Of a stretch of DNA of 64,000 bases, positions 36,186-45,541 are shown piece by piece. Every line of letters starts with the position of its first letter. The first letter of the stretch is position 1. This stretch comes from Vibrio ostreicida (lineage in GTDB: Bacteria > Pseudomonadota > Gammaproteobacteria > Enterobacterales > Vibrionaceae), in the NCBI RefSeq assembly GCF_013074385.2, contig NZ_JABEYA020000001.1:806001-870000 (forward strand), given 5' to 3'. A model generated the notes under the pieces. That model made no database searches, was not told the origin of the DNA, and saw nothing but the letters and a program-made list of their open reading frames with translations. The position numbers and the translations under genes are program-made.

Positions 36186-37174
36186 TCATTTCCTCCAATA
36201 AGTTCGGAAATCTTTAAAATTGAGACAGGGGGGTAGTAATCCAGCCTTTGGGCTGCACCTACGTTTACAATGTATGAATATTGGGTCAATGGTTCAATAG
36301 GAACCTCACTGGGTTTGAACTTTCCACTTAAAATCTGTTCCGCTTTGTGGCCGGCGAATTGACCGACATTATAATAGCGACTAACGATTCCGAAAAGGGC
36401 AGCATGTTTACGAATAGGTGATTCTGTAGCAGAAAAAGTGGCAATGCCTTGCTGGTGCAGACGATCAACGATAGTTTTACCTTGGCTGATGATGTAAGAA
36501 TCCGGTGGTAGGTAGGCTAATTGAACGCCATCTTCAACCATAAGAGAGACGGACCTCTCAACAGAGTTCACGTCAGGTTTGTTATTGGATGTTCTTAATG
36601 GATATAGATAAACCTCTTTTTGAAAGCTGGATGAGAGGGCTTGAATGCTCCGTGCGGTAACAATAGCATTATTTTCCAACGGATTAAAAATAATACCTAT
36701 TGTATCAATTCCACTGAGTTGGTTGATCGCTTTAAACTGGATGTTATGAGGGACAATATGACTGACCCCCGTAAAATTTCTTCCAGATGAATCGAGCGAA
36801 TCCACGATTTTGGACCCGACGGGGTCTGTGACAATACTAAAAACGACAGGCGTGTTGCTGTTTGTTCTAAATGGGCTTGGGTTGTTCTGAGTCCCGAGTA
36901 AATCTAATGTTATTGTGGTACCGAATGTGTATATGAGGTCAGGCTTGAGTTCATCGATATTGGTCAGGTGCAACTTTAGGATGTCTTTATCTCTCTGAGC
37001 ATCAAGCAGAGTATATCTGACTTCCATTTTGTCAGATAGGTAGTCCATAAAACCGCGCTCTGCATCGGTAACGCCGCGCCAGAGTACCATAATGACATGC
37101 TTCTCATCATTAAAAGATGAGGCAGACGCCACCAGAGTGATACTCGCCAATATGCAGAAAACCAAGGTTTTCAT
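36173..37174 (-). CDS. Periplasmic ABC_sub_bind-type (PF04392-like) binding protein inside the T6SS operon
   Basis: The 333-residue protein has a signal peptide (about 1-19) and the type-I binding-protein layout of the ABC_sub_bind family: MVLWRGVTDAERGFMDYL, KPDLIYTFGTTITLDLLG, TPVVFSIVTDPVGSKIV and a late YYNVGQFAGHKAEQIL. Relatives of this family are often coupled to sensor kinases or cyclases rather than to transport. Its ATG overlaps the stop of the preceding MFS-sensor gene by 4 bases. Confidence 0.8.
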   Translation of the reverse strand: MKTLVFCILASITLVASASSFNDEKHVIMVLWRGVTDAERGFMDYLSDKMEVRYTLLDAQRDKDILKLHLTNIDELKPDLIYTFGTTITLDLLGTQNNPSPFRTNSNTPVVFSIVTDPVGSKIVDSLDSSGRNFTGVSHIVPHNIQFKAINQLSGIDTIGIIFNPLENNAIVTARSIQALSSSFQKEVYLYPLRTSNNKPDVNSVERSVSLMVEDGVQLAYLPPDSYIISQGKTIVDRLHQQGIATFSATESPIRKHAALFGIVSRYYNVGQFAGHKAEQILSGKFKPSEVPIEPLTQYSYIVNVGAAQRLDYYPPVSILKISELIGGNEWSE

Positions 37175-39720
37175 CTTATCACCCCCACCGGATTTCTATC
37201 ACGTTTAACAAAAAGGCCGTAGCCACTGAGTAAAACGATCGAACTGAAAAGTAGCGCGATCCCAAACAACATGATCGTGTCCTGAAAACCTAAAACACTA
37301 AGAGACAGACCAGCAAGCAAAGGTCCGGCGATGTTGCCTAGACGTTCGGTGAGACGAAAAATGCCGATCGTCTTTCCTTTGTCCAAACCCGAATCTGACA
37401 ATAGGTCGATAATTAAAGGTACTTGTGGAGATACGCAAATCCCATGTGCGATACCTACAAAAATAACGATCGTCAGTAAGCCAAAAGTGCCAGGGAACAG
37501 GGTGATATTTATCAATGCGGCTGCAGATAAGAGACCGCCAGCAAAGATAAAGGCTATTTTTCTATCCCACCTATCTACCAAGATAGCAGATAGCGGTGAA
37601 ACAATAATGATTGCTAAGCCGTAAGTCATCATTACGCGCCCTGAAACCGCACTACTTTCTCCAAGAGATTGGAGATAGACAGGGCAAATATAATACAAGA
37701 ATCCCGTGAGCACTACTTTGGCTGGAATGGCACTAAAGAAGGTTATTAGGGCAAAATACTTATTTCCTAGAAGCATTTTAAAGTCAGCCAAACGCACAGG
37801 CTTGCTTTCTGAGTTAGCTTCCCCTTTCTCAAAAAAGGTGACTACCAACAGAACACCGACGATGGCGAGCGCAGCGGCTAGTGTAAAAGTCATCGAGTAA
37901 CCCAACTTGTCCGCAAGTACCCCACCGATTGCTGCTCCGCAGAGAGAACCTGAAAAGAAGGCAGAAAGGAACGTCGACATACCTTTCGTTCGATTTTTTG
38001 TATCGGTAGTATCTGTGACGTAGCCCTGAGCTGAAATGAAGACAATACCGTAACCCACTGCGGTTATCGCTCGAGCAGCAAGCAGGAATTCTAAGCTTGG
38101 GCTAGCCGCCGTGGCGATGAGGCCGAATGACGTGACTACACCGCCGACGATCAAAGACTTTCTGCGGCCAACCTTATCTGACCAGTAGCCAGCGAAGGGA
38201 AGCGAAATTGCCCAGAAAAACATGAACAACGAAATAGGCAGACTCGTGACTAAGTCAGCTGGGATCCAATGCTGAGTATTGGGTAAACTGGAGGCAAATT
38301 GTGGGAAGAATGCCAATGAAGCGGCTTCAGAAAATATCAGAATAAACAAAGGAAGGCGAACAAAACGATAGTCTTGTAGGTTACGAACTGGGAGAGGTTG
38401 TTGTTTGAAACTGCCTTGCACCAATTGGTTTAAATGGCCAATCAATGTCCCAAATTCATCGTTGGATTTAACATTTACCAGATAAGGCACACGTTTGTGC
38501 TCGCCCATGGCAATGAGTTGCTTTATTTGTCTCCATGGCTTGATGATCATGAAGTGGCAAATAAATAGGATGATTTCTATTACGAACAGCCCAGAAGCGA
38601 CCAAAATAGTGAGCATATCCATCAAACTATCACGGATCATTTGCGGAATGATGTTTGTGTCAGCCATCATTTGAAGTTTGATCACACCCTGATGATCAAT
38701 AGGTAAGGTTAATTCACTAGCTTCAACATAATCAGGGAAGGAATTGGGGTACTGATACAGTGGATTTTTATTTTGTTCAAGTCGTATCGAAAGTAGCTCC
38801 TGATGGTTTTCTATATACGCAGAAAATTCTTTCTCAAGCCCGTTCAATTTTTCGAGTGGTACACCTTGTGAGAGAAAGCGTCTAATCATTCTTGAAAGTG
38901 TGTCCCCGATAAGGTTGGACTTTTGTTCTAGCTGAGTTTCATATATCGCCGAAAACTTGCTGAGCGATTGATAAGAGCTGCCGAGATTAGAGACCACAGT
39001 GAGAGTGATAGCTAGAATAATGATGAGCAACGGGAAATATTTAGCTCTGATGGTGTCCCATTTAGGCCCTTTACGATCAACAATAATGAGATTCTTGGTA
39101 GACTGTAACCGCTGCAGTTCTGATAGGCTTTCATTACCCATTTGCTTCGAAGCGGCGGTGACTTTCTTGAGTAGGAAATCAAGTAGGGAGTTTAATAAGA
39201 CATAGCCAATGACGGCGGCAACCAACACCCAAATTACGGTGTCCATTATTTGTTGAGAGAGTAAAGAGTTCTTGATTTGGTCCAGATACAAGGGCGAATA
39301 ATACAGCCTTAACTCACCTTCTTTCACATTAAAGGTGTTGACGATGTTCGTTGTGAGTAATCTATCGGACCCGTAGTTGGCGACCCCGGTAGTAAACAAA
39401 GCTTCGTCAGAGAGATTGACGACCTGAATTTTACTGATGCCGTCAACAATCTCGGAACGTCGCTCTATTAGAGATTGGATATTAGAAATAGACGAAAGCG
39501 GCAGCCCCAAGCTCATCGCCTGACGAATATCGCTGTCGGTCTCGTCAAGAACAACCTTGTAGGTCGAGTCGCTTGTTTGTGTTAAACGCTTGTCGAAATT
39601 AAGGTAGTTTAATGTGGTATTTAAACCATTTGAGAACAGCAAGACAACGACGATAGCCAATATGAGTTTTGCTCTTAGTGAAATAAATCGCTTTAATGTC
39701 ACCATAGGTGTATTGTCCAT
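37171..39720 (-). CDS. Tandem-sensor/HAMP/MFS transporter fusion
   Basis: This protein of about 849 residues has an unusual order: helix (about 17-31), extracytoplasmic sensor (about 40-158), helix (162-182), cytosolic linker, helix (229-245), second extracytoplasmic sensor (about 250-365), helix (367-392), HAMP-like linker (about 393-440), then a full MFS transporter (about 452-849) with loop motif GYWSDKVGRRKS. The two sensors share a similar pattern (SLGLPLSSI... / SQGVPLEKL...), suggesting duplication. I prefer the ATG at 39720; a TTG at 39738 is also open. It lies 24 bases after tssH and overlaps the next gene. Function unknown: either a ligand-gated transporter or an MFS domain used as a receptor. 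Confidence 0.85.
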   Translation of the reverse strand: MDNTPMVTLKRFISLRAKLILAIVVVLLFSNGLNTTLNYLNFDKRLTQTSDSTYKVVLDETDSDIRQAMSLGLPLSSISNIQSLIERRSEIVDGISKIQVVNLSDEALFTTGVANYGSDRLLTTNIVNTFNVKEGELRLYYSPLYLDQIKNSLLSQQIMDTVIWVLVAAVIGYVLLNSLLDFLLKKVTAASKQMGNESLSELQRLQSTKNLIIVDRKGPKWDTIRAKYFPLLIIILAITLTVVSNLGSSYQSLSKFSAIYETQLEQKSNLIGDTLSRMIRRFLSQGVPLEKLNGLEKEFSAYIENHQELLSIRLEQNKNPLYQYPNSFPDYVEASELTLPIDHQGVIKLQMMADTNIIPQMIRDSLMDMLTILVASGLFVIEIILFICHFMIIKPWRQIKQLIAMGEHKRVPYLVNVKSNDEFGTLIGHLNQLVQGSFKQQPLPVRNLQDYRFVRLPLFILIFSEAASLAFFPQFASSLPNTQHWIPADLVTSLPISLFMFFWAISLPFAGYWSDKVGRRKSLIVGGVVTSFGLIATAASPSLEFLLAARAITAVGYGIVFISAQGYVTDTTDTKNRTKGMSTFLSAFFSGSLCGAAIGGVLADKLGYSMTFTLAAALAIVGVLLVVTFFEKGEANSESKPVRLADFKMLLGNKYFALITFFSAIPAKVVLTGFLYYICPVYLQSLGESSAVSGRVMMTYGLAIIIVSPLSAILVDRWDRKIAFIFAGGLLSAAALINITLFPGTFGLLTIVIFVGIAHGICVSPQVPLIIDLLSDSGLDKGKTIGIFRLTERLGNIAGPLLAGLSLSVLGFQDTIMLFGIALLFSSIVLLSGYGLFVKRDRNPVGVIR

Positions 39721-39744
39721 CTTGCTGTTCAAAGTCAAACGCTA

Positions 39745-42354
39745 TTATTGAATAGTGAGTTCGAAGCCTGCTTCAGTGTTCGCAGCCGCAACGTTCACTT
39801 GTGTGATCGGCTGTTGCTGACTTAGCCTGCTAATGCACTCCTCCGCCAATTTGGGCATCAACGAACGGTTAATGATCTGCTCGACAGCTCTTCCCCCAGT
39901 TGTCGGGTCAGTATTTTTACCGACGACAAAAGTAATGAAGCCCTCATCCCAAGTAAACGACGCCTGATACTGTTCTGCTAATTTCTTTTTGATCCGATTT
40001 AAAGAGATCTCAGTGATCTTAGCTAATTCTTCATCATTTAGCGGATAGTAAGGGACAATGGTTGTCCGACCCAAAAACGCCGGTTTAAAGTACTGCTGTA
40101 AATCAGGGCGAATGGCTTCGAGTAAATCTTCATTACTTAAACGTTCGCTATTGTCCGCACAAACATCGCAAATGGCTTTATCGGCGGCATTGGATGTCAT
40201 GATTATGATGGTATTCTTGAAGTCCACCGTTCGGCCTTCACTGTCTTTAATATGCCCTTTGTCAAAAATTTGATAGAAGAGATCATGAACGCCAGGGTGC
40301 GCTTTTTCCATTTCGTCGAGTAATAAGACAGAGTAGGGGTTACGGCGAATCGCTTCCGTCAGTACTCCGCCTTCTCCGAATCCAACATAACCTGCGGGTG
40401 AACCAAGTAGCATTGAGATTTTATGCTCTTCTTTGAATTCGGTCATGTTGATAACGGTTAAATCATTGCTACCACCGTATAATTGCTCGGCTAAAGCCAT
40501 CGCGGTTTCAGTTTTACCGACACCACTTGGACCGCACATTAAGAACACACCAATCGGTTTTCGGCTATCGGTTAGGCCTGCACGAGAAATTCTAATGGCT
40601 TTGGCTAATTCTTGCTTTGCGACATCTTGCCCAATGACACGATTATCCAACTCTTCTTCCAGAGAGAGTAAGCGAGCAATCTCGTCGCTCATCATGTTAC
40701 CGACTGGAATACCGGTCCAATTCGCTATCACTTGTGCAATCGTGTTGTCGTCAACCATGGCGTTAACAAGGGGCTCTTCATCTTGCAGCTCTTTGAGTTT
40801 TTCTGTTAACTCTGTAAGCTGGGTTTGCTTTGATTTGTCAACGGGCGCATCTGGTTGAGTATCACTGATCTCCTGTTGAATCGCTTTGATTTGATCGACG
40901 AAATCGATCTCTTTTTCCCAACGAGCTTGATAGTCGGTGAGTTTTTGTTGATTGTCGCTGATAGACTGGGTCAATTCCGCGATATCATCTTCAGCGATAC
41001 CGAAGAGGGCGTTTTCTTTCTCTAGGGCCGTTTTTTCATTCTGCTGATAGCGAATTGTTTGTTCCAGAGATTCAATGACCTCAGGTTTTGCTCCTTGTGT
41101 CAGAGCAATTCGTGCGCTGGCGGTGTCAAGTAAACTGATGGCTTTATCGGGAAGTTGCCTGCTCGGCAAATAGCGTATCGACAGGTGAACAGCGGCATCG
41201 ATCGCTGACTCGGCAATAAAGGCACCATGATGCTTTTGCAAAGATGCGGCGATACCGCGCAGCATCTGCTTGGCATCTTCTGCACTAGGTTCCTCAATTG
41301 AGACAACTTGGAAACGTCGAGTTAAAGCGGGATCCTTCTCGAAATATTTCTTGTACTCTGCCCATGTGGTTGCGGCAATGGTTTTAAACTCACCGCGAGC
41401 CAGAGCGGGTTTAAGCAGATTAGCGGCATCATTTTGACCAGCAGCGCCACCAGCACCAATCAGAGTGTGTGCTTCATCGATGAACACGATAATGGGCTTT
41501 TCACTGTTTTTTACTTCATTAATGACATCTTTTAATCGATTCTCAAACTCACCTTTGACACTAGCTCCAGCTTGGAGTAACCCCAAATCAAGCGAATGGA
41601 TTTGTACGCCTTGTAAAGCGCCAGGCACTTCGTTGGCTGCAATGCGTAAGGCAAGCCCTTCAACAACGGCCGTTTTACCCACCCCTGGTTCACCAACCAT
41701 AATAGGGTTGTTTTGTCTTTTCCGACAGAGTATATCAATGGCTTTGCGTACTTCAGTATTGCGTCCGGAAATAGGGTCAATATTGCCGTCGAGTGCTTGC
41801 TGAGTCAGGTTGGTGGTGTACTTACTTAAAGCATCGTTTCCAGCTGGTGCACTGCTTGTGCCAGCCGCCGCGGCACTGGTCTTGGCTTGTGCCACCGCTG
41901 TTTTATTGATTAAGCCCTGAAGTGACTCCAGAGAAATACTTTGCAAGCTCTCTAACTGGAGAGTATTGACACCTAGAACATTTTGCTGAAGTAAAGCATG
42001 GATAAGATGTAGGCTGATGATCTCGCCGTGGCCATAGTTAACGGACGCCAGCATCCACGCATCTTTTACCACTTCAGTCAGGGCTTGACTCAGTGTGGGT
42101 TGCCCTTCATTCCCCTTTGGCAGGCGGGCAATTTTGGATGAGAGCTCATTGATAATATTGTCTTGAGAAAGGTTCTGAGACTGAATTAGATTACTAAGAT
42201 GTTTATCTTGTTGAGAAATAAGCTGTAATAACCAATGCTCCGTTTCAATCGAAGGAACGTTTTGATTCATGGCAGCGCCTGCGGAGAGTTCAAGTGCTTG
42301 CTTGAGCTCTGGAGCTAACTTGGCGACTAAATTTGTAAGTGTAACTTGCGTCAT
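39745..42354 (-). CDS. tssH: T6SS sheath-recycling AAA+ ATPase TssH (ClpV)
   Basis: The 869-residue ATPase disassembles contracted TssBC sheaths. It has an N domain (about 1-160), two AAA+ modules with Walker A GEPGVGKT and GPSGVGKT, Walker B VFIDEAH and LLLDEMEK, and a ClpB-like middle coiled coil (about 410-530). The ATG at 42354 (MTQVTLTNL) has AAGGA seven bases upstream and is preferred to the longer frame from 42384. Confidence 0.96.
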   Translation of the reverse strand: MTQVTLTNLVAKLAPELKQALELSAGAAMNQNVPSIETEHWLLQLISQQDKHLSNLIQSQNLSQDNIINELSSKIARLPKGNEGQPTLSQALTEVVKDAWMLASVNYGHGEIISLHLIHALLQQNVLGVNTLQLESLQSISLESLQGLINKTAVAQAKTSAAAAGTSSAPAGNDALSKYTTNLTQQALDGNIDPISGRNTEVRKAIDILCRKRQNNPIMVGEPGVGKTAVVEGLALRIAANEVPGALQGVQIHSLDLGLLQAGASVKGEFENRLKDVINEVKNSEKPIIVFIDEAHTLIGAGGAAGQNDAANLLKPALARGEFKTIAATTWAEYKKYFEKDPALTRRFQVVSIEEPSAEDAKQMLRGIAASLQKHHGAFIAESAIDAAVHLSIRYLPSRQLPDKAISLLDTASARIALTQGAKPEVIESLEQTIRYQQNEKTALEKENALFGIAEDDIAELTQSISDNQQKLTDYQARWEKEIDFVDQIKAIQQEISDTQPDAPVDKSKQTQLTELTEKLKELQDEEPLVNAMVDDNTIAQVIANWTGIPVGNMMSDEIARLLSLEEELDNRVIGQDVAKQELAKAIRISRAGLTDSRKPIGVFLMCGPSGVGKTETAMALAEQLYGGSNDLTVINMTEFKEEHKISMLLGSPAGYVGFGEGGVLTEAIRRNPYSVLLLDEMEKAHPGVHDLFYQIFDKGHIKDSEGRTVDFKNTIIIMTSNAADKAICDVCADNSERLSNEDLLEAIRPDLQQYFKPAFLGRTTIVPYYPLNDEELAKITEISLNRIKKKLAEQYQASFTWDEGFITFVVGKNTDPTTGGRAVEQIINRSLMPKLAEECISRLSQQQPITQVNVAAANTEAGFELTIQ

Positions 42355-42427
42355 ACTGTTTTCCTTGTATCTCAAAGGCATCAATACGTCTTTAATACCT
42401 AACTGTTTTATTAATACTGAAGTGACC

Positions 42428-43357
42428 TTACTTCAGAAGAATACTGACTATTTGTTGAGGTTTCCGTTCCGGCGCAAGGCAATCAACTTCACCCAATTTG
42501 GCCGCGTTATACTTATTACTGGTCAATCTTGGTCGGTTCAAGTACTCCCGTTTAACATTTAGATAGACAGAAGTTGGTGTATTGTCTTTCAAGTAATGCT
42601 GAATAAGCTCTTTCATATCCTTGGCTAGAAGGGGGTCAGACTGAATTGAGATCAGCTCATTTTCTGTTTTGGGCGTGATATGAACAATCAAGTGGCTAAA
42701 ATGCGTTAAGCAGGTTTTACCAAGTAAAAACCCCTGACCAACTCGACTATTGAAACCTTCATTTTGGCCTAGCCTCGTTAGAGAATCGGCGGGAAGCTGT
42801 CTTCTCTCATGCGTTTTCATTGCGACCGAGACATCAAACGGAAAGTAGTCATTCAGTAACTGTTTTAGAGTTGCTAGGTTTCTTTGCCCCTGACTCAGCA
42901 GCATTGAGTACTGAAAGTACTTTCCATGGCTCTTTTTCAGAGTTGCTATGTGCTGAAGTAAACTTGTTTTAGCGGGGCTTAGCTCATTTTGAACAATCAA
43001 CCAAGCGCCGACTTCCAACTGACTGACCATCTCAAAATAGCGTTGGTTAAATACGTCCAGAAAATCTTTTAAAGCGTGATCATCACTGTGAAGGGCTAAC
43101 AGTAGCTCTTCGTAGATATAGTTAGGAATAACACCCTTGACCCCAGAAAGCGCCTGCTTGGCTAAACGCAGTTTTAGGCGATTGTTTTTGAGAGAAAAGT
43201 ATTGGATCTCACTGGCATCACCCGTTGGCATTGCCTCGGCTTTTAATTCAAGTTTGATCCGATTTGGATTTTTATTCATCCAATGCGTCAACAGTCTCAT
43301 CGCCTGAGCAAAGTCATACTGTTGGGGGTTTTGGGTGAGATCGTTGATCAATGACAT
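42428..43357 (-). CDS. tssG: T6SS baseplate protein TssG
   Basis: The 309-residue protein has the TssG (ImpH/VasB) features: YDFAQAMRLLTHWM near the start, IPNYIYEELLLAL, DFLDVFNQRY and the middle RLGQNEGFNSRVGQGFLLG. It forms the baseplate wedge with TssF and TssE. It follows tssF by 17 bases. Confidence 0.93.
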   Translation of the reverse strand: MSLINDLTQNPQQYDFAQAMRLLTHWMNKNPNRIKLELKAEAMPTGDASEIQYFSLKNNRLKLRLAKQALSGVKGVIPNYIYEELLLALHSDDHALKDFLDVFNQRYFEMVSQLEVGAWLIVQNELSPAKTSLLQHIATLKKSHGKYFQYSMLLSQGQRNLATLKQLLNDYFPFDVSVAMKTHERRQLPADSLTRLGQNEGFNSRVGQGFLLGKTCLTHFSHLIVHITPKTENELISIQSDPLLAKDMKELIQHYLKDNTPTSVYLNVKREYLNRPRLTSNKYNAAKLGEVDCLAPERKPQQIVSILLK

Positions 43358-43374
43358 AATGATTTCGCTGGCAA

Positions 43375-45126
43375 TTACATTGCCAGCTGGCTCCCGTGAA
43401 CTTTAGGATAGCGCTTCGCTATACCGTCTCTTCCGTAAATCCGCACCGAAAGTTGTATATAGCGGTCAAAGCTACAGAACTGTTGAAAAAAACGGTTCAA
43501 AACGTCACTAAAGACCAAAAATCCACCTTGTGTATCCAAGGTCAGCTCTATCTCAGTTCCAGGAGAAAAAACGTTCTTGCCCATAATGCGGATCGCCGAA
43601 ACCTGTGACTTGATTGAGACGCTGTGTATCGCCTGTATTTCTTCTGATGAAATTTGCTCTCTACTGCACAACTGAAGCATTTGTTTCAGTTTCTCTGTTG
43701 GATTTTCTGCGTGAAGTAGTGATGAAAAGTTGCTGTTGAGCAAGCCAACAAACTGCCAGTGAAGATTGAGGTTTTGTTCGCGGCCAATGGGAGCCGTAGG
43801 GGGGTAAATGGCTTTGAAATCACCGGGTAGATCGATATTTTCCAAGCACTCCATATGACCATTGATACCACAGGCTTCTTTCCCATTGGTACAAATTAGA
43901 TGCGTGCCATAAAGCTTATTGAACTCAAGATCGTGATTGGGCCTCAGGCTGATAGCGAGCTTAAACTGACCATTAATATCACGAGCACTTTGCCAATAGT
44001 CCGAATTCACATTGGATTTATAGCTGTCTCTAAAGAGCGGTATGAGCGGTTTCTCTCCTTGAGGCGTTATCTCAAACACCTCTTTAACCTCGACGACCTC
44101 AATATCACTGCCGCTGTGTGCATCGGCGTTGACAGGAATCGTCAAGCAACGTTGGTCATAGTTGGTGGGTTCCCCAGTTTGTTCAAATAAGTTGATGGCG
44201 GGGACAATGTTGAGCTTAAAGACCTGATTATCAAACAGGCGCATAAACTCGGTTGGTATCGAGTTCATAAACAAATTGAGTTTGATGTCGGAACAGGCAA
44301 ATTGTCTAATTGCTTTACCGAAATCTTTCAATCGAAAAAATTGTCTCTTTTCTTTAAAGAAGAAAAATTCGCTGATCAGCTGAAACCCGGAAAATTGATT
44401 GCCTTTCTGGGGCAAAAAGAGAAAGTTGAGATCGCTGATTCTGCTCTTGAGTTTTTCTGCGGGTAAGACAACGTGTTTGTCACATTGGCTATCTGAGATG
44501 GAGATAGCTTTCGTTTGGCCGAGTAATAGCTCAACCAAGGAATCGGCGTTGTTCTCGAAACCTTGTACAAATAAGTCTAAATTCTGGTGATCAAGTTGGG
44601 AAAAGTACGTTTCTGGGTCCCCAGTTGAAAATGAAAGTTGGATAACCGCAGCCGCTTGTTCGGTCCCCAATGGGCGATTGAACTTAAAAGGAGCACTTGA
44701 GGCAGAGGTATCGGTTAACGAGAAAGGGGCCGATTCCAAATCATCCACCGTAGTAAACTGACACAAGTTGCCTTTGGCTTCGGAAGTAAAATGAGAACCT
44801 TTAGGGACCAGTACGGATTCCGCGACAGCATCTTCCTGCTCTAGCTGCAAATAGGCAACACTAGGAATCGTTTGTATATAGCTTGGGTAGAGAACACCCA
44901 GTAAGCCTTCAACGACTTCAGGGAGCTGTTCCGTCAACTGCTTTTCAACGGTTGCATTAAGTAATGCCACACCATCGAGTAGACGAGCGAGGCTGGGATC
45001 TTCTATTTGACCTTGATGAATATTGAGTCGTTCTGCATGGGCGGTATGCTGCTGTCCAAATTGCCCCAACGCCCTTCTTACAAAGGTGAGCTCTTGTTCA
45101 AAATAGCGCATTAACGGATCAGTCAT
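43375..45126 (-). CDS. tssF: T6SS baseplate protein TssF
   Basis: The 583-residue protein matches TssF (ImpG/VasA): an N-terminal RYFEQELTFVRRALGQFGQ, DPSLARLLDGVALLNA and VEGLLGVLYPSYIQTIPS. Two copies pair with TssG in each baseplate wedge. Its start overlaps the end of tssE by 8 bases. Confidence 0.95.
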   Translation of the reverse strand: MTDPLMRYFEQELTFVRRALGQFGQQHTAHAERLNIHQGQIEDPSLARLLDGVALLNATVEKQLTEQLPEVVEGLLGVLYPSYIQTIPSVAYLQLEQEDAVAESVLVPKGSHFTSEAKGNLCQFTTVDDLESAPFSLTDTSASSAPFKFNRPLGTEQAAAVIQLSFSTGDPETYFSQLDHQNLDLFVQGFENNADSLVELLLGQTKAISISDSQCDKHVVLPAEKLKSRISDLNFLFLPQKGNQFSGFQLISEFFFFKEKRQFFRLKDFGKAIRQFACSDIKLNLFMNSIPTEFMRLFDNQVFKLNIVPAINLFEQTGEPTNYDQRCLTIPVNADAHSGSDIEVVEVKEVFEITPQGEKPLIPLFRDSYKSNVNSDYWQSARDINGQFKLAISLRPNHDLEFNKLYGTHLICTNGKEACGINGHMECLENIDLPGDFKAIYPPTAPIGREQNLNLHWQFVGLLNSNFSSLLHAENPTEKLKQMLQLCSREQISSEEIQAIHSVSIKSQVSAIRIMGKNVFSPGTEIELTLDTQGGFLVFSDVLNRFFQQFCSFDRYIQLSVRIYGRDGIAKRYPKVHGSQLAM

Positions 45127-45541
45127 AACTGTCCTCTGTCATTACGGTAGTCAGGTCGTTTAAAGAAATCTTAGAATCAAAAACCAGTTCTTGCTCTCCC
45201 TTAGATGTTTTTGCTTTTGCTATAATATTGAATATCAAGGCATTCTCATTTTCTTTACGTTCAAGCAACTCCACCATCACTTGGCTTAGGCGTGGTTCGA
45301 AGTGCCTAATATAGCTCTCTAGACGCAAGGCTAATTGGGTTTGATCTAAACTTGCACTAAGGAGCTGGACATCTTCAATGCCAAAACGAAAGTTTGAGCG
45401 TTGTAGCTCGGTAAACCGGTCGTCAATGTCCACCAAAGAGGACTCTGATTCTAGAAGTTTTGTTAAATGAAATTTAATATCGTCAATTTCATCACTTCGA
45501 CCGGAGGAGTGTGGTTCTATGAAGGTTTTCCAAAATCCCAT
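45119..45541 (-). CDS. tssE: T6SS baseplate protein TssE (gp25-like)
   Basis: The 140-residue protein resembles phage T4 gp25, with the conserved FEPRLSQV motif at about 92-99 that nucleates the sheath. It links the baseplate to the TssBC sheath. It overlaps tssF by 8 bases and the upstream tssC paralogue by one. Confidence 0.93.
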   Translation of the reverse strand: MGFWKTFIEPHSSGRSDEIDDIKFHLTKLLESESSLVDIDDRFTELQRSNFRFGIEDVQLLSASLDQTQLALRLESYIRHFEPRLSQVMVELLERKENENALIFNIIAKAKTSKGEQELVFDSKISLNDLTTVMTEDSYD

